DNA of 63,583 nucleotides, taken from contig JAHQVM010000094.1 of the NCBI GenBank assembly GCA_019634365.1, positions 1 through 63,583 of the forward strand, given 5' to 3'. The stretch comes from Flavobacteriaceae bacterium (lineage in GTDB: Bacteria > Bacteroidota > Bacteroidia > Flavobacteriales > Flavobacteriaceae). Below the pieces are notes generated by a model that worked only from the letters and a program-made list of their open reading frames with translations, was not told the origin of the DNA and searched no databases. The translations under genes were made by a program, and so were the position numbers. Below, piece by piece: positions 8,970-17,932 of the stretch (its first letter is position 1; each line of letters opens with the position of its first letter).

Positions 8970-10334
8970 ATGGCAGTTAAAGGAATTAAAAAAGTTACAT
9001 ACATACAGCTATTGGTGCTACATGCCCTTTTTGCATTTCTGGTGTACCTTTTTGGCTTTATGGCAAAATTCCTATTGGTTGCCATTGTACTTTACTTCCT
9101 GATTAGGATCTTCTCAACCAACAATAGAAATGATGAGGTTCTGATAGCTGCGGCCTATATGACAGGTATTGAGGTGTTCGCCCGTATGACGGGAGGCGCT
9201 ATTTCATATGAATTTGCCAAATACTCGGTCATTGGATTTTTAACTATTGGAATGTTCTACAGGGGCTTTAAAAGAAGCTCATGGCCCTATGTTATCTATC
9301 TTACTTTTTTAGTACCCGGAATCCTGTTTTCTGCCATGAATTTGGATTATGAAACCAGCATGGTGAAAGCACTAGCCGGAAACCTTACCGGGCCCATTTG
9401 TGTAGGTATTTCGGCGCTCTATTGTTACAACCGAAGGATATCCCGTGAACGATTACAGCATGTTTTGTTGGCGGTACTTTTCCCTGTAGTCACCACTACC
9501 GTATTTCTTTATCTCTATACACCGTCTGTAAAGGATGTCGTAACTGGGACACAATCCAATTTCGAGACGTCCGGTGGTTTTGGACCCAATCAGGTGGCTA
9601 CGATTCTAGGGTTTGGAATGTTCATACTGTTTACTCGATTGTTGCAGTTTCGAAGTTTACTATTGAATATAGTGGATATAGGGCTTTTGGCACTTGTTAG
9701 TTATAGGGCTATTGTCACATTTTCTAGGGGAGGAGTGCTTACAGCAGCCTTATGCGCATTGGCTTTTTTGGCTGTATACTATTGGTATGCCCGGGGAAAC
9801 ACACGAATGGTATTGGTTCCAAAAATTGGAATCATTGTGGTGGCGCTTTTATTGGCATGGGGGTATTCCTCCATATCTACCGGTGGGCTTATCGACAAGC
9901 GATATGCAAATCAAGATGCTGCTGGAAGGGAAAAGCAGGATGTCACAACGGGAAGAATAGATTTATTGAATGCAGAATTGGAGGCATTTTATACCTATCC
10001 CCTTACCGGAATTGGTGTGGGTAAGATTAAGGAATACCGATTGGAAACGACAGGAAGGGAATCGGCTACCCACAATGAGGTGAGCCGCATATTATCCGAA
10101 CACGGCATGTTTGGTTTAATGGCCTTGATCATTTTATTATTTAAACCCTTACTAAGGCGATTTAAGGATAGATCCAATCTTTTCCTATATTCGTTTGTGA
10201 TATTTTGGTTTCTTACCATAAATCATTCGTCCATGCGCCTAGTGGCCCCTGCATTCATATACGGCCTTGCACTTTTAACCATTATTAGTGAAAAGAAGAA
10301 AAATACTATACGTAGGCAACCACTTACGAGGTGA
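8970..10334 (+). CDS. O-antigen polymerase/ligase family protein (Wzy/WaaL-like)
   Basis: A 454-residue polytopic membrane protein with about ten to twelve transmembrane segments and one large external loop. The loop has the Wzy_C/WaaL-type pattern: TGRIDLLNAELEAF, then a Pro and GIGVGK, then THNEVSRILSEHGMFG, where the His-Asn pair is the family landmark. Such proteins polymerise lipid-linked repeat units or ligate the polymer to lipid A core at the periplasmic face. A single member lies in this part of the locus, so polymerase (Wzy) is the more likely role, but ligase is possible. It overlaps the next gene by 47 nt. Confidence 0.82.
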   Translation: MAVKGIKKVTYIQLLVLHALFAFLVYLFGFMAKFLLVAIVLYFLIRIFSTNNRNDEVLIAAAYMTGIEVFARMTGGAISYEFAKYSVIGFLTIGMFYRGFKRSSWPYVIYLTFLVPGILFSAMNLDYETSMVKALAGNLTGPICVGISALYCYNRRISRERLQHVLLAVLFPVVTTTVFLYLYTPSVKDVVTGTQSNFETSGGFGPNQVATILGFGMFILFTRLLQFRSLLLNIVDIGLLALVSYRAIVTFSRGGVLTAALCALAFLAVYYWYARGNTRMVLVPKIGIIVVALLLAWGYSSISTGGLIDKRYANQDAAGREKQDVTTGRIDLLNAELEAFYTYPLTGIGVGKIKEYRLETTGRESATHNEVSRILSEHGMFGLMALIILLFKPLLRRFKDRSNLFLYSFVIFWFLTINHSSMRLVAPAFIYGLALLTIISEKKKNTIRRQPLTR

Positions 10335-11307
10335 GAACACCAATGTCACCACGATAGAGACCTTATCCCAACAGTTAAGACAGCTTGGCTATACGGTAGT
10401 GACAACCTCTTCAAAAAAGAATAAGTTCATACGCTTATTGGACATGATGCTTACGGTTGTGAAACACCGAAGCAGTATTTCCCATGTTCTTATCGACACC
10501 TATAGTACACAGAATTTTTATTATGCGGTGGCCATAGGTAATTTATGCAGGCTGTTCAAAATACCCTACATTCCTATTTTGCATGGGGGAAATTTACCTC
10601 ACCGCCTTCAACATAGTAAATCCCAATCGTATAAGTTATTTAATGGTGCCTTGACCAATGTGGCGCCTTCCCAATATTTGAAACACGAATTTGAGAAGGA
10701 AGGATACGACAAGCTCACCTATATTCCGAATACCATAGCAATATCCGATTATCCCTTTTTGAAGCGGAGTCAGCTCCGACCCAAGTTGTTATGGGTGCGA
10801 TCATTTGCTGAGATATACCATCCCATGTTGGCACTTAAAGTGGTGGAACGACTCATGGAAGAACTCCCCGATATTGAACTTTGCATGGTCGGTCCAGATA
10901 AAGACGGCAGTTTGGCGAAGTGTAAGCAATATGTTGATTTGCATAAGCTCCCGGTTCATTTTACGGGAAAGTTAAGCAAACATGAGTGGCGTGAGCTTTC
11001 TAAGGGGTATGATCTTTTTATTAACACTACAAATTTCGATAACATGCCCGTAAGCGTTATTGAAGCCATGGCCTTGGGTTTACCTATAGTATCCACAAAT
11101 GTAGGTGGGATTCCATATCTCATTGACCATGGGAATAACGGAATATTAGTGCCTCCCAATGATGTTGATGGTATGGCAACGGCAATTCGGTCTTTACTCA
11201 ACGATCCCGTTTCAGTACAAGAATTAACCCATAATGCGAGACAAAAGGTTGAGGGTTATGATTGGGAAATTGTAAAACTTGATTGGGGAGGACTTTTAAA
11301 GGAGTAA
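10288..11307 (+). CDS. glycosyltransferase family 4 with Asp in the first E-x7-E position
   Basis: A 339-residue GT4 protein starting at GTG 10288, inside the end of the polymerase gene (47-nt overlap). The start is supported because the frame reads straight into KRRKILYVGNHL, a canonical GT4 first strand, and no later start keeps that strand. The donor domain begins at LLWVRSFAEIYHP. The usual E-x7-E becomes D251-x7-E259 in NFDNMPVSVIEAMALG. The NFDN-P-S-IEAMALG form recurs in a GT4 subgroup, so this is probably functional. It is the last glycosyltransferase before the initiating enzyme. Confidence 0.83.
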   Translation: MKRRKILYVGNHLRGENTNVTTIETLSQQLRQLGYTVVTTSSKKNKFIRLLDMMLTVVKHRSSISHVLIDTYSTQNFYYAVAIGNLCRLFKIPYIPILHGGNLPHRLQHSKSQSYKLFNGALTNVAPSQYLKHEFEKEGYDKLTYIPNTIAISDYPFLKRSQLRPKLLWVRSFAEIYHPMLALKVVERLMEELPDIELCMVGPDKDGSLAKCKQYVDLHKLPVHFTGKLSKHEWRELSKGYDLFINTTNFDNMPVSVIEAMALGLPIVSTNVGGIPYLIDHGNNGILVPPNDVDGMATAIRSLLNDPVSVQELTHNARQKVEGYDWEIVKLDWGGLLKE

Positions 11308-11343
11308 ATAAATAGCTACTTTTAACCACCAGACTATACCCCC

Positions 11344-12738
11344 ATGTCCCAGAAGTCAAGTATTCACTTTGATATTTCAGAGCGTAAAGTATTGCTACGC
11401 ATCTTTGACATCGCCTGCGTTTTAGGGGCTTTGTACTTGGTTGGGATTTTGTTCGATTTCGATTATTTCCTCATTAATTCACAGCATTGGGTATGGTCTA
11501 TAGTGCTGGCGCTGTACCTCACGATATTTGCTTCCATATTCGAATTATACAATCTTCAGAAGGCGAGTAAGTTCGAAATTGTTATTCAGAATATCATCCT
11601 TACTTCATCGGTTACGGTACTGTTTTATTTGTTGACTCCGTTCTTCACCCCGGAGCTACCGGAAAATCGTTTACAGATTGTTTATTTCTATATTTCCGTT
11701 AATCTTTCCCTGTTTGTTTGGAGATATGCCTATATCGTGCTCATATCTGCTCCGCGATTCTTTAAGCGTGTTCTTTTGGTGACGGGAGGTTCCATGGTAA
11801 ACGATGTGATTTCCACGCTTCAGAAAAACGATCCCAATTACAGGGTTCTTGGTTTTATTAATTCCGATAATTCAGAATATGAACGGGAAGACATTTTGGA
11901 GTTAAAGGAGTTTAGTCTTGCCAATGTTTCTACCACCGTAGCGGAACATCAAATCTCGGAAATTGTTGTTGCTGCGCCACAGGAAAAGGGGATTAAACTT
12001 TCATTATACAACCAGCTCATCGATTTGCTCGAAAATGGCGTGCCTATTCGGGAATATACCCAGGTATATGAAGAAATTACACATCGCGTACCTGTGCAAC
12101 ATGTGGAGAAGGATTTTTACAGATACTTCCCTTTTAGCCGAAGTAATCAGAATAAATTATACCTCTTTTTCCACCGTATTTTAGACCTGCTTTTTTCGCT
12201 AGTGGGATTAACCTTCGGACTCTTAATAAGCCCCATAATCATCTTTGGAAACCTATTCGGGAATAGGGGCCCCATGTTTTATACGCAAACGAGGGTAGGG
12301 CGAAATGGAAAGCATTTCAGAATCTACAAATTGCGAAGCATGGTCACCGATGCGGAAAAACACGGAGCTCAGTTTGCACAAAAGAAGGATACTCGGGTCA
12401 CCAAATTTGGGAAATTCCTCCGCAAATCCAGGTTTGATGAAATCCCCCAATTTATCAATGTGATAAAAGGTGATATGAGTGTAATCGGTCCCCGACCAGA
12501 ACGTCCTGTATTTGTAAAGGAGCTTTCAGAGAAAATACCTTTCTACGAGATTCGGCATATCGTTAAACCAGGGGTGACAGGATGGGCACAGGTGAATGCC
12601 GATTATGGCTCTTCCGAAGCCGATGCTCTGGAAAAGCTGCAGTACGATTTGTATTATATCAAAAAACGAAGCTTGTTTTTAGATATCAGTATTGTCATAA
12701 AAACGTTGAGTACGATTATTTTCTTCAGGGGACAATAG
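11344..12738 (+). CDS. polyprenyl glycosylphosphotransferase (WcaJ-like initiating enzyme)
   Basis: A 464-residue initiating transferase that links a sugar 1-phosphate to undecaprenyl phosphate at the inner membrane. The N-terminal 150 residues hold four membrane helices. A nucleotide-binding-like domain follows (LLVTGGSMVNDVISTL). The C-terminal catalytic Bac_transf domain contains YKLRSMVTDAE, FLRKSRFDEIPQFINV, KGDMSVIGPRPERP and KPGVTGWAQVN, all signature blocks. This is the full two-domain WcaJ/WbaP architecture. It closes the + strand polysaccharide run, 36 nt after the last glycosyltransferase, and meets a convergent gene only 2 nt downstream. Confidence 0.93.
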   Translation: MSQKSSIHFDISERKVLLRIFDIACVLGALYLVGILFDFDYFLINSQHWVWSIVLALYLTIFASIFELYNLQKASKFEIVIQNIILTSSVTVLFYLLTPFFTPELPENRLQIVYFYISVNLSLFVWRYAYIVLISAPRFFKRVLLVTGGSMVNDVISTLQKNDPNYRVLGFINSDNSEYEREDILELKEFSLANVSTTVAEHQISEIVVAAPQEKGIKLSLYNQLIDLLENGVPIREYTQVYEEITHRVPVQHVEKDFYRYFPFSRSNQNKLYLFFHRILDLLFSLVGLTFGLLISPIIIFGNLFGNRGPMFYTQTRVGRNGKHFRIYKLRSMVTDAEKHGAQFAQKKDTRVTKFGKFLRKSRFDEIPQFINVIKGDMSVIGPRPERPVFVKELSEKIPFYEIRHIVKPGVTGWAQVNADYGSSEADALEKLQYDLYYIKKRSLFLDISIVIKTLSTIIFFRGQ

Positions 12739-12740
12739 CC

Positions 12741-13925
12741 TTATTCTATCGGTTTCTTCAGATAGGAGGCTACATAGAGATAACGAACACCTAAAGCAAT
12801 AAATAGGGGCATAAACCCAATCGCAAATCGTTGAACACCCGTTATGGAGTGCAAAACCAATAACAGGAGCATAAGTATGAGCAACACCATATAGCGATAT
12901 AACCATTTTTTGGGTTGTTTTTTGCCAATCGCGAAACACAGGATCAAAGAGGGTGCAAATGCCCAAAGTAGATTATAATTACTGGCCGTAGCAGAATGAT
13001 CTGTCGCAAACCACAGTAATAAAAGAACCACTCCAATAAGCCCTGTGATGGCAAAGATGAGAGCGTCTAACAAGCGGCTGCGCTTGGCTTTGCGGTAATC
13101 ACGAAAAGTTACCCATAGAATGATGAAGCTGATAAGCCCGAATACGAATAAAGGACTTGTAAAGAAATTGCCTTTTTCCTTGACGGGCGTGTTCTCGAAA
13201 AGTACTCGGTTTTCCTTCACCAAGGGTACTGGGGCACCATTTCTATTAATAGTCGCATTTTCGGCTGCACTAGCTACATAATCCGGCAAAAATTGATGCT
13301 CCCATGGAGTTGCTTCCCGGTCTGTAACTGCACCTATGGCGACATCCATCCCCAAACTGCCCCAAGTGTTGTAATGTACGTTTTGTTGAATGAGTTCGCG
13401 AAACGTTCGTGTTTCTTCCAAGTGGGAATTGTCAAATTTCAGATTCTTCCCAAGAATGTTGCTCAATACATCTCTTGGGCGCGTAGCGCAATTATCGTAT
13501 AGAAAATCATATAAATACGAACGATTTTCCACTTTGGCGTTATTCTCTAGAAAGGCATAAAATGACAGTTTTTCGGCTTCTGAAAGATTCAGTACTTGTT
13601 CCTTGACCCAACGGTTCTGCCGCTTATAGGATTTAAGAAACCGATCGAAACGGCGAACATCGAGAATATAGAGTAGTTTGCCCTGGGCAAATTTCGAATA
13701 GAAATTGGGGGTGCTAAAATCGTACACGCCGTAGTTAAAGGCGATATCGAACAGACTATCTTTTACACGAATGGCAGTATGCCCAAACTTGTCGTAAAGG
13801 TTCTTGCCAGGACCTATGGTAACAATACTTATTTCAGAATTTTTGGTAAGTTCGGGGAGTTGACATTTAACTTGGGAAGGCCAAAATAATGACGCCAATA
13901 AGATAAAAGGTAAAAGTCGCTTCAC
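12741..13925 (-). CDS. DUF4105 (Lnb N-terminal periplasmic domain) membrane protein
   Basis: A 394-residue envelope protein with an N-terminal signal peptide ending near KCQ, a periplasmic domain, and four to five C-terminal membrane helices. The periplasmic domain has FGHTAIRVKD, YGVYDF and the Cys-containing DNCATRPRDVL, the two blocks expected to supply His and Cys catalytic residues in DUF4105. From memory, a Bacteroides member of this family was described as the lipoprotein N-acyltransferase Lnb, replacing the missing Lnt. I infer a similar acyl-transfer role here; it is not proven by sequence. Its stop lies 2 nt from the convergent WcaJ-like gene. Confidence 0.78.
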   Translation of the reverse strand: MKRLLPFILLASLFWPSQVKCQLPELTKNSEISIVTIGPGKNLYDKFGHTAIRVKDSLFDIAFNYGVYDFSTPNFYSKFAQGKLLYILDVRRFDRFLKSYKRQNRWVKEQVLNLSEAEKLSFYAFLENNAKVENRSYLYDFLYDNCATRPRDVLSNILGKNLKFDNSHLEETRTFRELIQQNVHYNTWGSLGMDVAIGAVTDREATPWEHQFLPDYVASAAENATINRNGAPVPLVKENRVLFENTPVKEKGNFFTSPLFVFGLISFIILWVTFRDYRKAKRSRLLDALIFAITGLIGVVLLLLWFATDHSATASNYNLLWAFAPSLILCFAIGKKQPKKWLYRYMVLLILMLLLLVLHSITGVQRFAIGFMPLFIALGVRYLYVASYLKKPIE

Positions 13926-13999
13926 TTAGTTAGGGAATTGGTGTTGTTAAATTTCAGAATTAAAACCAACACATACAACTTTTGAATGCAAAATAAATC

Positions 14000-15109
14000 C
14001 TAGCGGAACAAGGACCAATCCAGTGTCACGGAGAAGACATTAGAATAAAGCGCAGCACTCTGATCTCCAATATCAGTAAGAGCGTAATCTACCTTAATTC
14101 CTTTGTATTCGAAACCTACTCCGATATTGGGTTGAAACCCTACGGAATCACTACCGTCCAATTGGGTAATGTTTTGGAAATTTCCAACGCCAGCACGCAC
14201 GTAGACAAGATCTACATAACCAGCTTCTATCCCTAGCGAAGGGGTAATACTGGTGAAAGAAGTAGATATGAGGTCATTGGTTTCTGCAAATCTGAAGTTG
14301 AGGTCCGCTTCGGCCATCAGGGAGAAATCCGAATGCAGATCGAATTGCTTGGCTACTCCAAATTGAACCTTCGGAATGGTAATCTCGGTAGTTTCGGGCA
14401 GTTCCTGATTCTGACCTTCGACGGCTCCTTGAATCGTGGCAAATTCATCTTCATCTATAGTCCAAGCATTAAAGGTAGTCGTAATATCACGAACCATAAG
14501 CCCGAACATCAAATCGTTTTTGGTTTCAAACTGTATCGCGGCATCAAGACCAAATCCCCAAGAAGAAGCAAAATCACCAATAATCCTACGAATCACCTTC
14601 GCATTTACACCCAATTTAAGACCATCTAGTGGCAAATGCCGCGCATAGGAAAAAGTAACCCCATAATCGGCAGTAGAAAAAAGACTGATTCGATTAAAAT
14701 CGATATTCCCTTGGTCATCTATAAGCTGGGTGGTATTCAGGATATCGTCTACCCCAAATCGGATAATGGACAATCCCACAGCACTTTTGTCATCCAAAGG
14801 CATTGCAAATGCAGCATAATCGTAATTGGCAATATTGGCAAAATAGGCGGCATGCATGAGCGACAATTGTTTGTCTTCAAGTTTAAGCAGTCCGGCCGGA
14901 TTCCAGTAGCCCGAGTTTACATCGCCCGTAGAGGCCACAACGGCATTGGCCATCCCAAAAGACGCAGCATCCACACCAATGTTCATAAATTCATTGGAGT
15001 ACTTCCGCGTAGTTTGAGCCAACAGCCCAGTGGTTACCAGCAAAAAGATGATAAGAGTTGTCTTTTTCAAGCAATTAATTTTCAACAAATATCTCACTAT
15101 TTTCCACAA
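14000..15109 (-). CDS. PorV/PorQ-family outer-membrane beta-barrel protein
   Basis: A 369-residue outer-membrane protein of the PorV/PorQ family linked to the type IX secretion system. Mature sequence begins KYSNEFMNIGVDAASFGMANAV, and the block GYWNPAGLLKL is the family hallmark. The rest is alternating beta strands ending in an aromatic C-terminus (DWSLFR). The first ATG gives an unusually long leader; a TTG at 15070 would start directly at KKTTLIIFLLVTTGLLAQ, a normal signal peptide, and may be the true start. It may be a PorV2-type paralogue, not the core PorV. Two T9SS cargo proteins occur elsewhere in the window. Confidence 0.82.
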   Translation of the reverse strand: MWKIVRYLLKINCLKKTTLIIFLLVTTGLLAQTTRKYSNEFMNIGVDAASFGMANAVVASTGDVNSGYWNPAGLLKLEDKQLSLMHAAYFANIANYDYAAFAMPLDDKSAVGLSIIRFGVDDILNTTQLIDDQGNIDFNRISLFSTADYGVTFSYARHLPLDGLKLGVNAKVIRRIIGDFASSWGFGLDAAIQFETKNDLMFGLMVRDITTTFNAWTIDEDEFATIQGAVEGQNQELPETTEITIPKVQFGVAKQFDLHSDFSLMAEADLNFRFAETNDLISTSFTSITPSLGIEAGYVDLVYVRAGVGNFQNITQLDGSDSVGFQPNIGVGFEYKGIKVDYALTDIGDQSAALYSNVFSVTLDWSLFR

Positions 15110-15129
15110 TACTAAACTATATTTTCGAA

Positions 15130-15154
15130 TACATATTGTGTCTATGAATATGTA
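15130..15154. repeat. inverted repeat between divergent porV-like gene and pssA
   Basis: Perfect 8-bp arms (TACATATT and AATATGTA) are separated by 9 nt, in the 91-bp gap between the two divergent genes. It has no T-run and so is not a terminator. It could be an operator for one or both genes. No regulator family is assigned. Confidence 0.4.
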
Positions 15155-15200
15155 GACGGAAATACTTTGTTATTTTTACAAAAATCAACCAGAAAACTTT

Positions 15201-15941
15201 ATGCTCAAGCAAATTCCCAATGCCATTACTTCCTTAAATTTATTATCGGGTTGTGTGGCCGTTATGTTCGCCTTATCGGGAGATTTGATTAGTGCCACCA
15301 TTTTTGCCTTTATAGGAATCTTTTTCGATTTCTTCGATGGTCTGGCAGCGCGACTGTTAAAGGCGCAAAGCGACGTGGGATTACAATTGGATTCTTTGGC
15401 CGATATGGTGACCAGTGGTCTGGTACCGGGGCTTGTTATGGTAAAACTAATTGAAAAGGCAACAAATAGCAAAGCGATTAGGGCTGCTTCCGAAATTACT
15501 GATTCCATGGAGTGGAATGTGATAAAAGTTTCCTTTATGCCTCTAATTGGATTACTAATCACCGTAGCGTCTGCCTATCGCTTGGCAAAGTTTAATGTAG
15601 ATACAAGACAAACGACCGGATTTATCGGTTTGCCTACTCCCGCCAATACCCTGTTAATTCTAAGCTTACCTCTTATACTGCACTATCAGGGTACGACGAC
15701 AATTCAAGAGCTACTTGGAAACGAATGGCTGTTGATAGGATTGACCATTTTGAGTTGTATCCTTTTGAATATGGAATTGCGACTTTTTGGACTGAAATTC
15801 AAGAGTTGGGATTTTAAATCGAATGCCAAGCGCTACATTTTCCTTCTCATCTCCCTGATTTTGTTACTCGTGTTTCAATTTTTGGCCATTCCAATCGTCA
15901 TCCTAGTGTATCTCTTGATGTCTTTGATATGGAAAGATTGA
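15201..15941 (+). CDS. pssA: CDP-diacylglycerol--serine O-phosphatidyltransferase
   Basis: An integral membrane enzyme of 246 residues that makes phosphatidylserine from CDP-diacylglycerol and L-serine, the precursor of phosphatidylethanolamine. The CDP-alcohol phosphotransferase motif D-G-x2-A-R-x8-G-x3-D-x3-D is complete (D46 to D68: FDGLAARLLKAQSDVG then LQLDSLAD). Six to eight hydrophobic segments follow the usual topology. Length matches Bacteroidota PssA. It stands alone on the + strand, convergent with the lptB frame (16-nt gap). Confidence 0.93.
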   Translation: MLKQIPNAITSLNLLSGCVAVMFALSGDLISATIFAFIGIFFDFFDGLAARLLKAQSDVGLQLDSLADMVTSGLVPGLVMVKLIEKATNSKAIRAASEITDSMEWNVIKVSFMPLIGLLITVASAYRLAKFNVDTRQTTGFIGLPTPANTLLILSLPLILHYQGTTTIQELLGNEWLLIGLTILSCILLNMELRLFGLKFKSWDFKSNAKRYIFLLISLILLLVFQFLAIPIVILVYLLMSLIWKD

Positions 15942-15957
15942 TTTCAGTATAGGAACT

Positions 15958-16698
15958 CTAAAACTCCAACTTCTTCTTGCGAAGTTCGAAATTCTGTCCC
16001 AGGTATACCTTACGCACCATTTCATCATTCGCTAGTTCCTCGGGTTCTCCGTGTTTTAGGATACTTCCTTCGAACATAAGATAGGTTCTATCGGTAATAG
16101 CCAATGTTTCCTGTACATTGTGATCGGTAATTAGGATACCGATGTTTTTGTTCTTCAGTTGTGCTACAATCCGATGAATATCTTCTACTTCTACTGGATC
16201 TAACCCAGAAAAATGCTAATCCAATAAAATAAAGTTAGGATCGGTGGCCAACGCACGGGCGATTTCAGTCCTACGCCGTTCCCCACCACTTAAGAGATCT
16301 CCACGGTTTTTTCGGATATGCCCCAAACCGAATTCCTCGATGAGGGATTCCATTTTATCGTGCTGTTCCTTTTTGGAAAGATCTGTTAATTGAAGTACAC
16401 TTAAAATATTGTCTTCGATACTCAGTTTTCGAAAAACCGAAGCTTCCTGTGCCAGATATCCTATTCCATTCTGTGCACGCTTGTACATGGGGAAGGAGGT
16501 AATTTCTGTATTGTCGAGGAATATTCGACCGCCATTGGGTTTAATTAACCCAACAATCATATAAAAAGAAGTGGTCTTGCCAGCACCATTGGGGCCCAGT
16601 AGTCCTACAATTTCACCTCGGTTCACTTCCACCGAAATTCCTTTGACCACCTTTCGGCCTTTGTAGGATTTTATAAGATTATCGGCTCTTAATTTCAT
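15958..16698 (-). pseudogene. lptB: LPS export ABC transporter ATPase LptB, interrupted by in-frame TAG at the Walker B motif
   Basis: The full 247-codon frame encodes LptB, the cytoplasmic ATPase of the LptB2FGC complex that extracts LPS from the inner membrane. Walker [10 protein letters not shown] is at residues 35-43 and the signature LSGGERRR starts at 136. Walker B reads FILLD, then TAG (16216-16218, codon 161) where the catalytic Glu should be, then His where Pro is expected, then FSGLDPVEVEDIHRIV and a normal end with DHNVQET and VRKVYLGQNFE. So DEPF has become D-stop-HF with the frame otherwise intact. As written the product is 160 residues without catalytic Glu or H-loop. LptB is normally essential, so a sequence error, readthrough or a second copy must be considered. 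Confidence 0.9.
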
Positions 16699-16746
16699 GT
16701 TACGGCAATACTACAACAATTGAGGGATACTTTTCTTAAGAATTCG

Positions 16747-17094
16747 CTAAACTTGATTTTCCAGGGCTTCCCAATATTCGTAAGCCCTTCGTAAGTGTGG
16801 GATCACAATGGTACCGCCAATCAGTAATGAAATACTCATTCCTTCTACAACTTCTTCTTTTGACAGCCCCAATTTATGGCACTCTTCCAAATGGTAGCGA
16901 ACACAGTCATCACAACGTAAAACCAAAGAATTACCCAATCCCAATAATTCTTTTGTTTTCTTGGGCAAGGTGCCTTCAGTAAAGGCATTGGTATCCAAAT
17001 TGAATATTCGCTTAAGGATTTTGTTATTATCCTCAAGCAATTTTTCGTTCATTTTAGAACGGTAGGCGTTAAATTCTTCAACAATATTTCCCAT
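16747..17094 (-). CDS. carboxymuconolactone decarboxylase (AhpD-like) family protein
   Basis: A small all-alpha protein of 115 residues with the CMD/AhpD active-site pattern C-x2-C-x3-H (CDDCVRYHL). In AhpD relatives this pair is a redox-active disulfide, so a peroxidase-linked reductase role is likely. I start at 17094 (MGNIVEEFNAYR). A longer frame from 17118 would overlap the tatC end and adds a proline-rich, unfamily-like extension. It lies 4 nt after tatC and 48 nt before lptB in the same direction, so it is probably co-transcribed with both. Confidence 0.85.
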   Translation of the reverse strand: MGNIVEEFNAYRSKMNEKLLEDNNKILKRIFNLDTNAFTEGTLPKKTKELLGLGNSLVLRCDDCVRYHLEECHKLGLSKEEVVEGMSISLLIGGTIVIPHLRRAYEYWEALENQV

Positions 17095-17098
17095 ACGA

Positions 17099-17932
17099 TT
17101 AGGATTTAGAGGCGGCAAATTTCTTATTCTGCCTTTTTACGACAGCTTTCGATATATAGATACTGATTTCATATAGAATCACTACAGGAATAGCAACAAT
17201 TACCTGACTTGCAATATCCGGAGGTGTAATTACAGCGGAGACAATCAACACGATGACCAAGGCAAACTTTCGATACTTTCGTAAGAATTCTGGAGTTACC
17301 AGTCCTATTTTGGTAAGTATGAAAATGATGATAGGCAACTCGAATATAAGCCCACTGGACAGGGCACAAGCCCGTACCAAGCCAATATAACTACTAAGGT
17401 CAAACTCATTCAATACTTGTTCGGCTACCTGGTAGTTACCGAGAAAGTTGATGGATAATGGTGTAACAATAAAGTACCCGAAAAGAACACCAATGAAAAA
17501 AAGCAGTGAAGCGATGAAAATGAATCCTCGGGCAGACTTGCGTTCATTGGCATGCAATCCTGGACTTACGAATTTCCAGAATTCATACAGTACATAGGGG
17601 AATGCCACGATAAAGCCAGCGGTAATAGAGGTCCAGATATGAGCAGAGAACTGTCCAGCCATGGTTCTACTTTGCACTGCAAAGGGCAATTCGCTAAAAC
17701 AGAAACTGTCTAGGCCTAGCATTTGTGCCGATTTGCACAGCATTTGGTAGGTAGGAAATGCAGCATCTTTGGGCCAAAAAATAATCCCTTCGAAAATCAG
17801 ATTTTTAAAGACAAAAGCCAATGTCGCGAACAGCACCACTGCCAAGGTAGAACGAATTAAATGCCACCTGAGTTCCTCTAAGTGGTCGAGAAACGACATT
17901 TCCTTTTCTGAATTCCCTTGATTTGCTGTCAT
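17099..17932 (-). CDS. tatC: twin-arginine translocase subunit TatC
   Basis: The polytopic receptor of the Tat pathway, which recognises twin-arginine signal peptides of folded proteins. It has 277 residues and six hydrophobic segments. EMSFLDHLEELRW at residues 11-23 is the conserved cytoplasmic N-terminal motif, and FWKFVSPGLHANERKSAR is the family first-cytoplasmic-loop block. LIFELPIIIFILTKIGLV is the conserved fourth helix region. The cysteine-containing insert after the first helix is seen in Bacteroidota TatC. The start overlaps the kdsD stop by 1 nt. TatA/B genes are not in the window. Confidence 0.96.
   Translation of the reverse strand: MTANQGNSEKEMSFLDHLEELRWHLIRSTLAVVLFATLAFVFKNLIFEGIIFWPKDAAFPTYQMLCKSAQMLGLDSFCFSELPFAVQSRTMAGQFSAHIWTSITAGFIVAFPYVLYEFWKFVSPGLHANERKSARGFIFIASLLFFIGVLFGYFIVTPLSINFLGNYQVAEQVLNEFDLSSYIGLVRACALSSGLIFELPIIIFILTKIGLVTPEFLRKYRKFALVIVLIVSAVITPPDIASQVIVAIPVVILYEISIYISKAVVKRQNKKFAASKS

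Noticed and set aside
14636-15115. 159-residue ORF antisense to the porV-like gene
   Set aside because: No domain or credible start context; the minus-strand barrel protein explains the coding signal.
16216-16218. Reassigned or readthrough amber codon as a general feature of the genome
   Set aside because: TAG terminates several normal genes here (8966, 24132, 26275, 40874, 54472), so amber is an ordinary stop; local suppression remains possible but general recoding does not.
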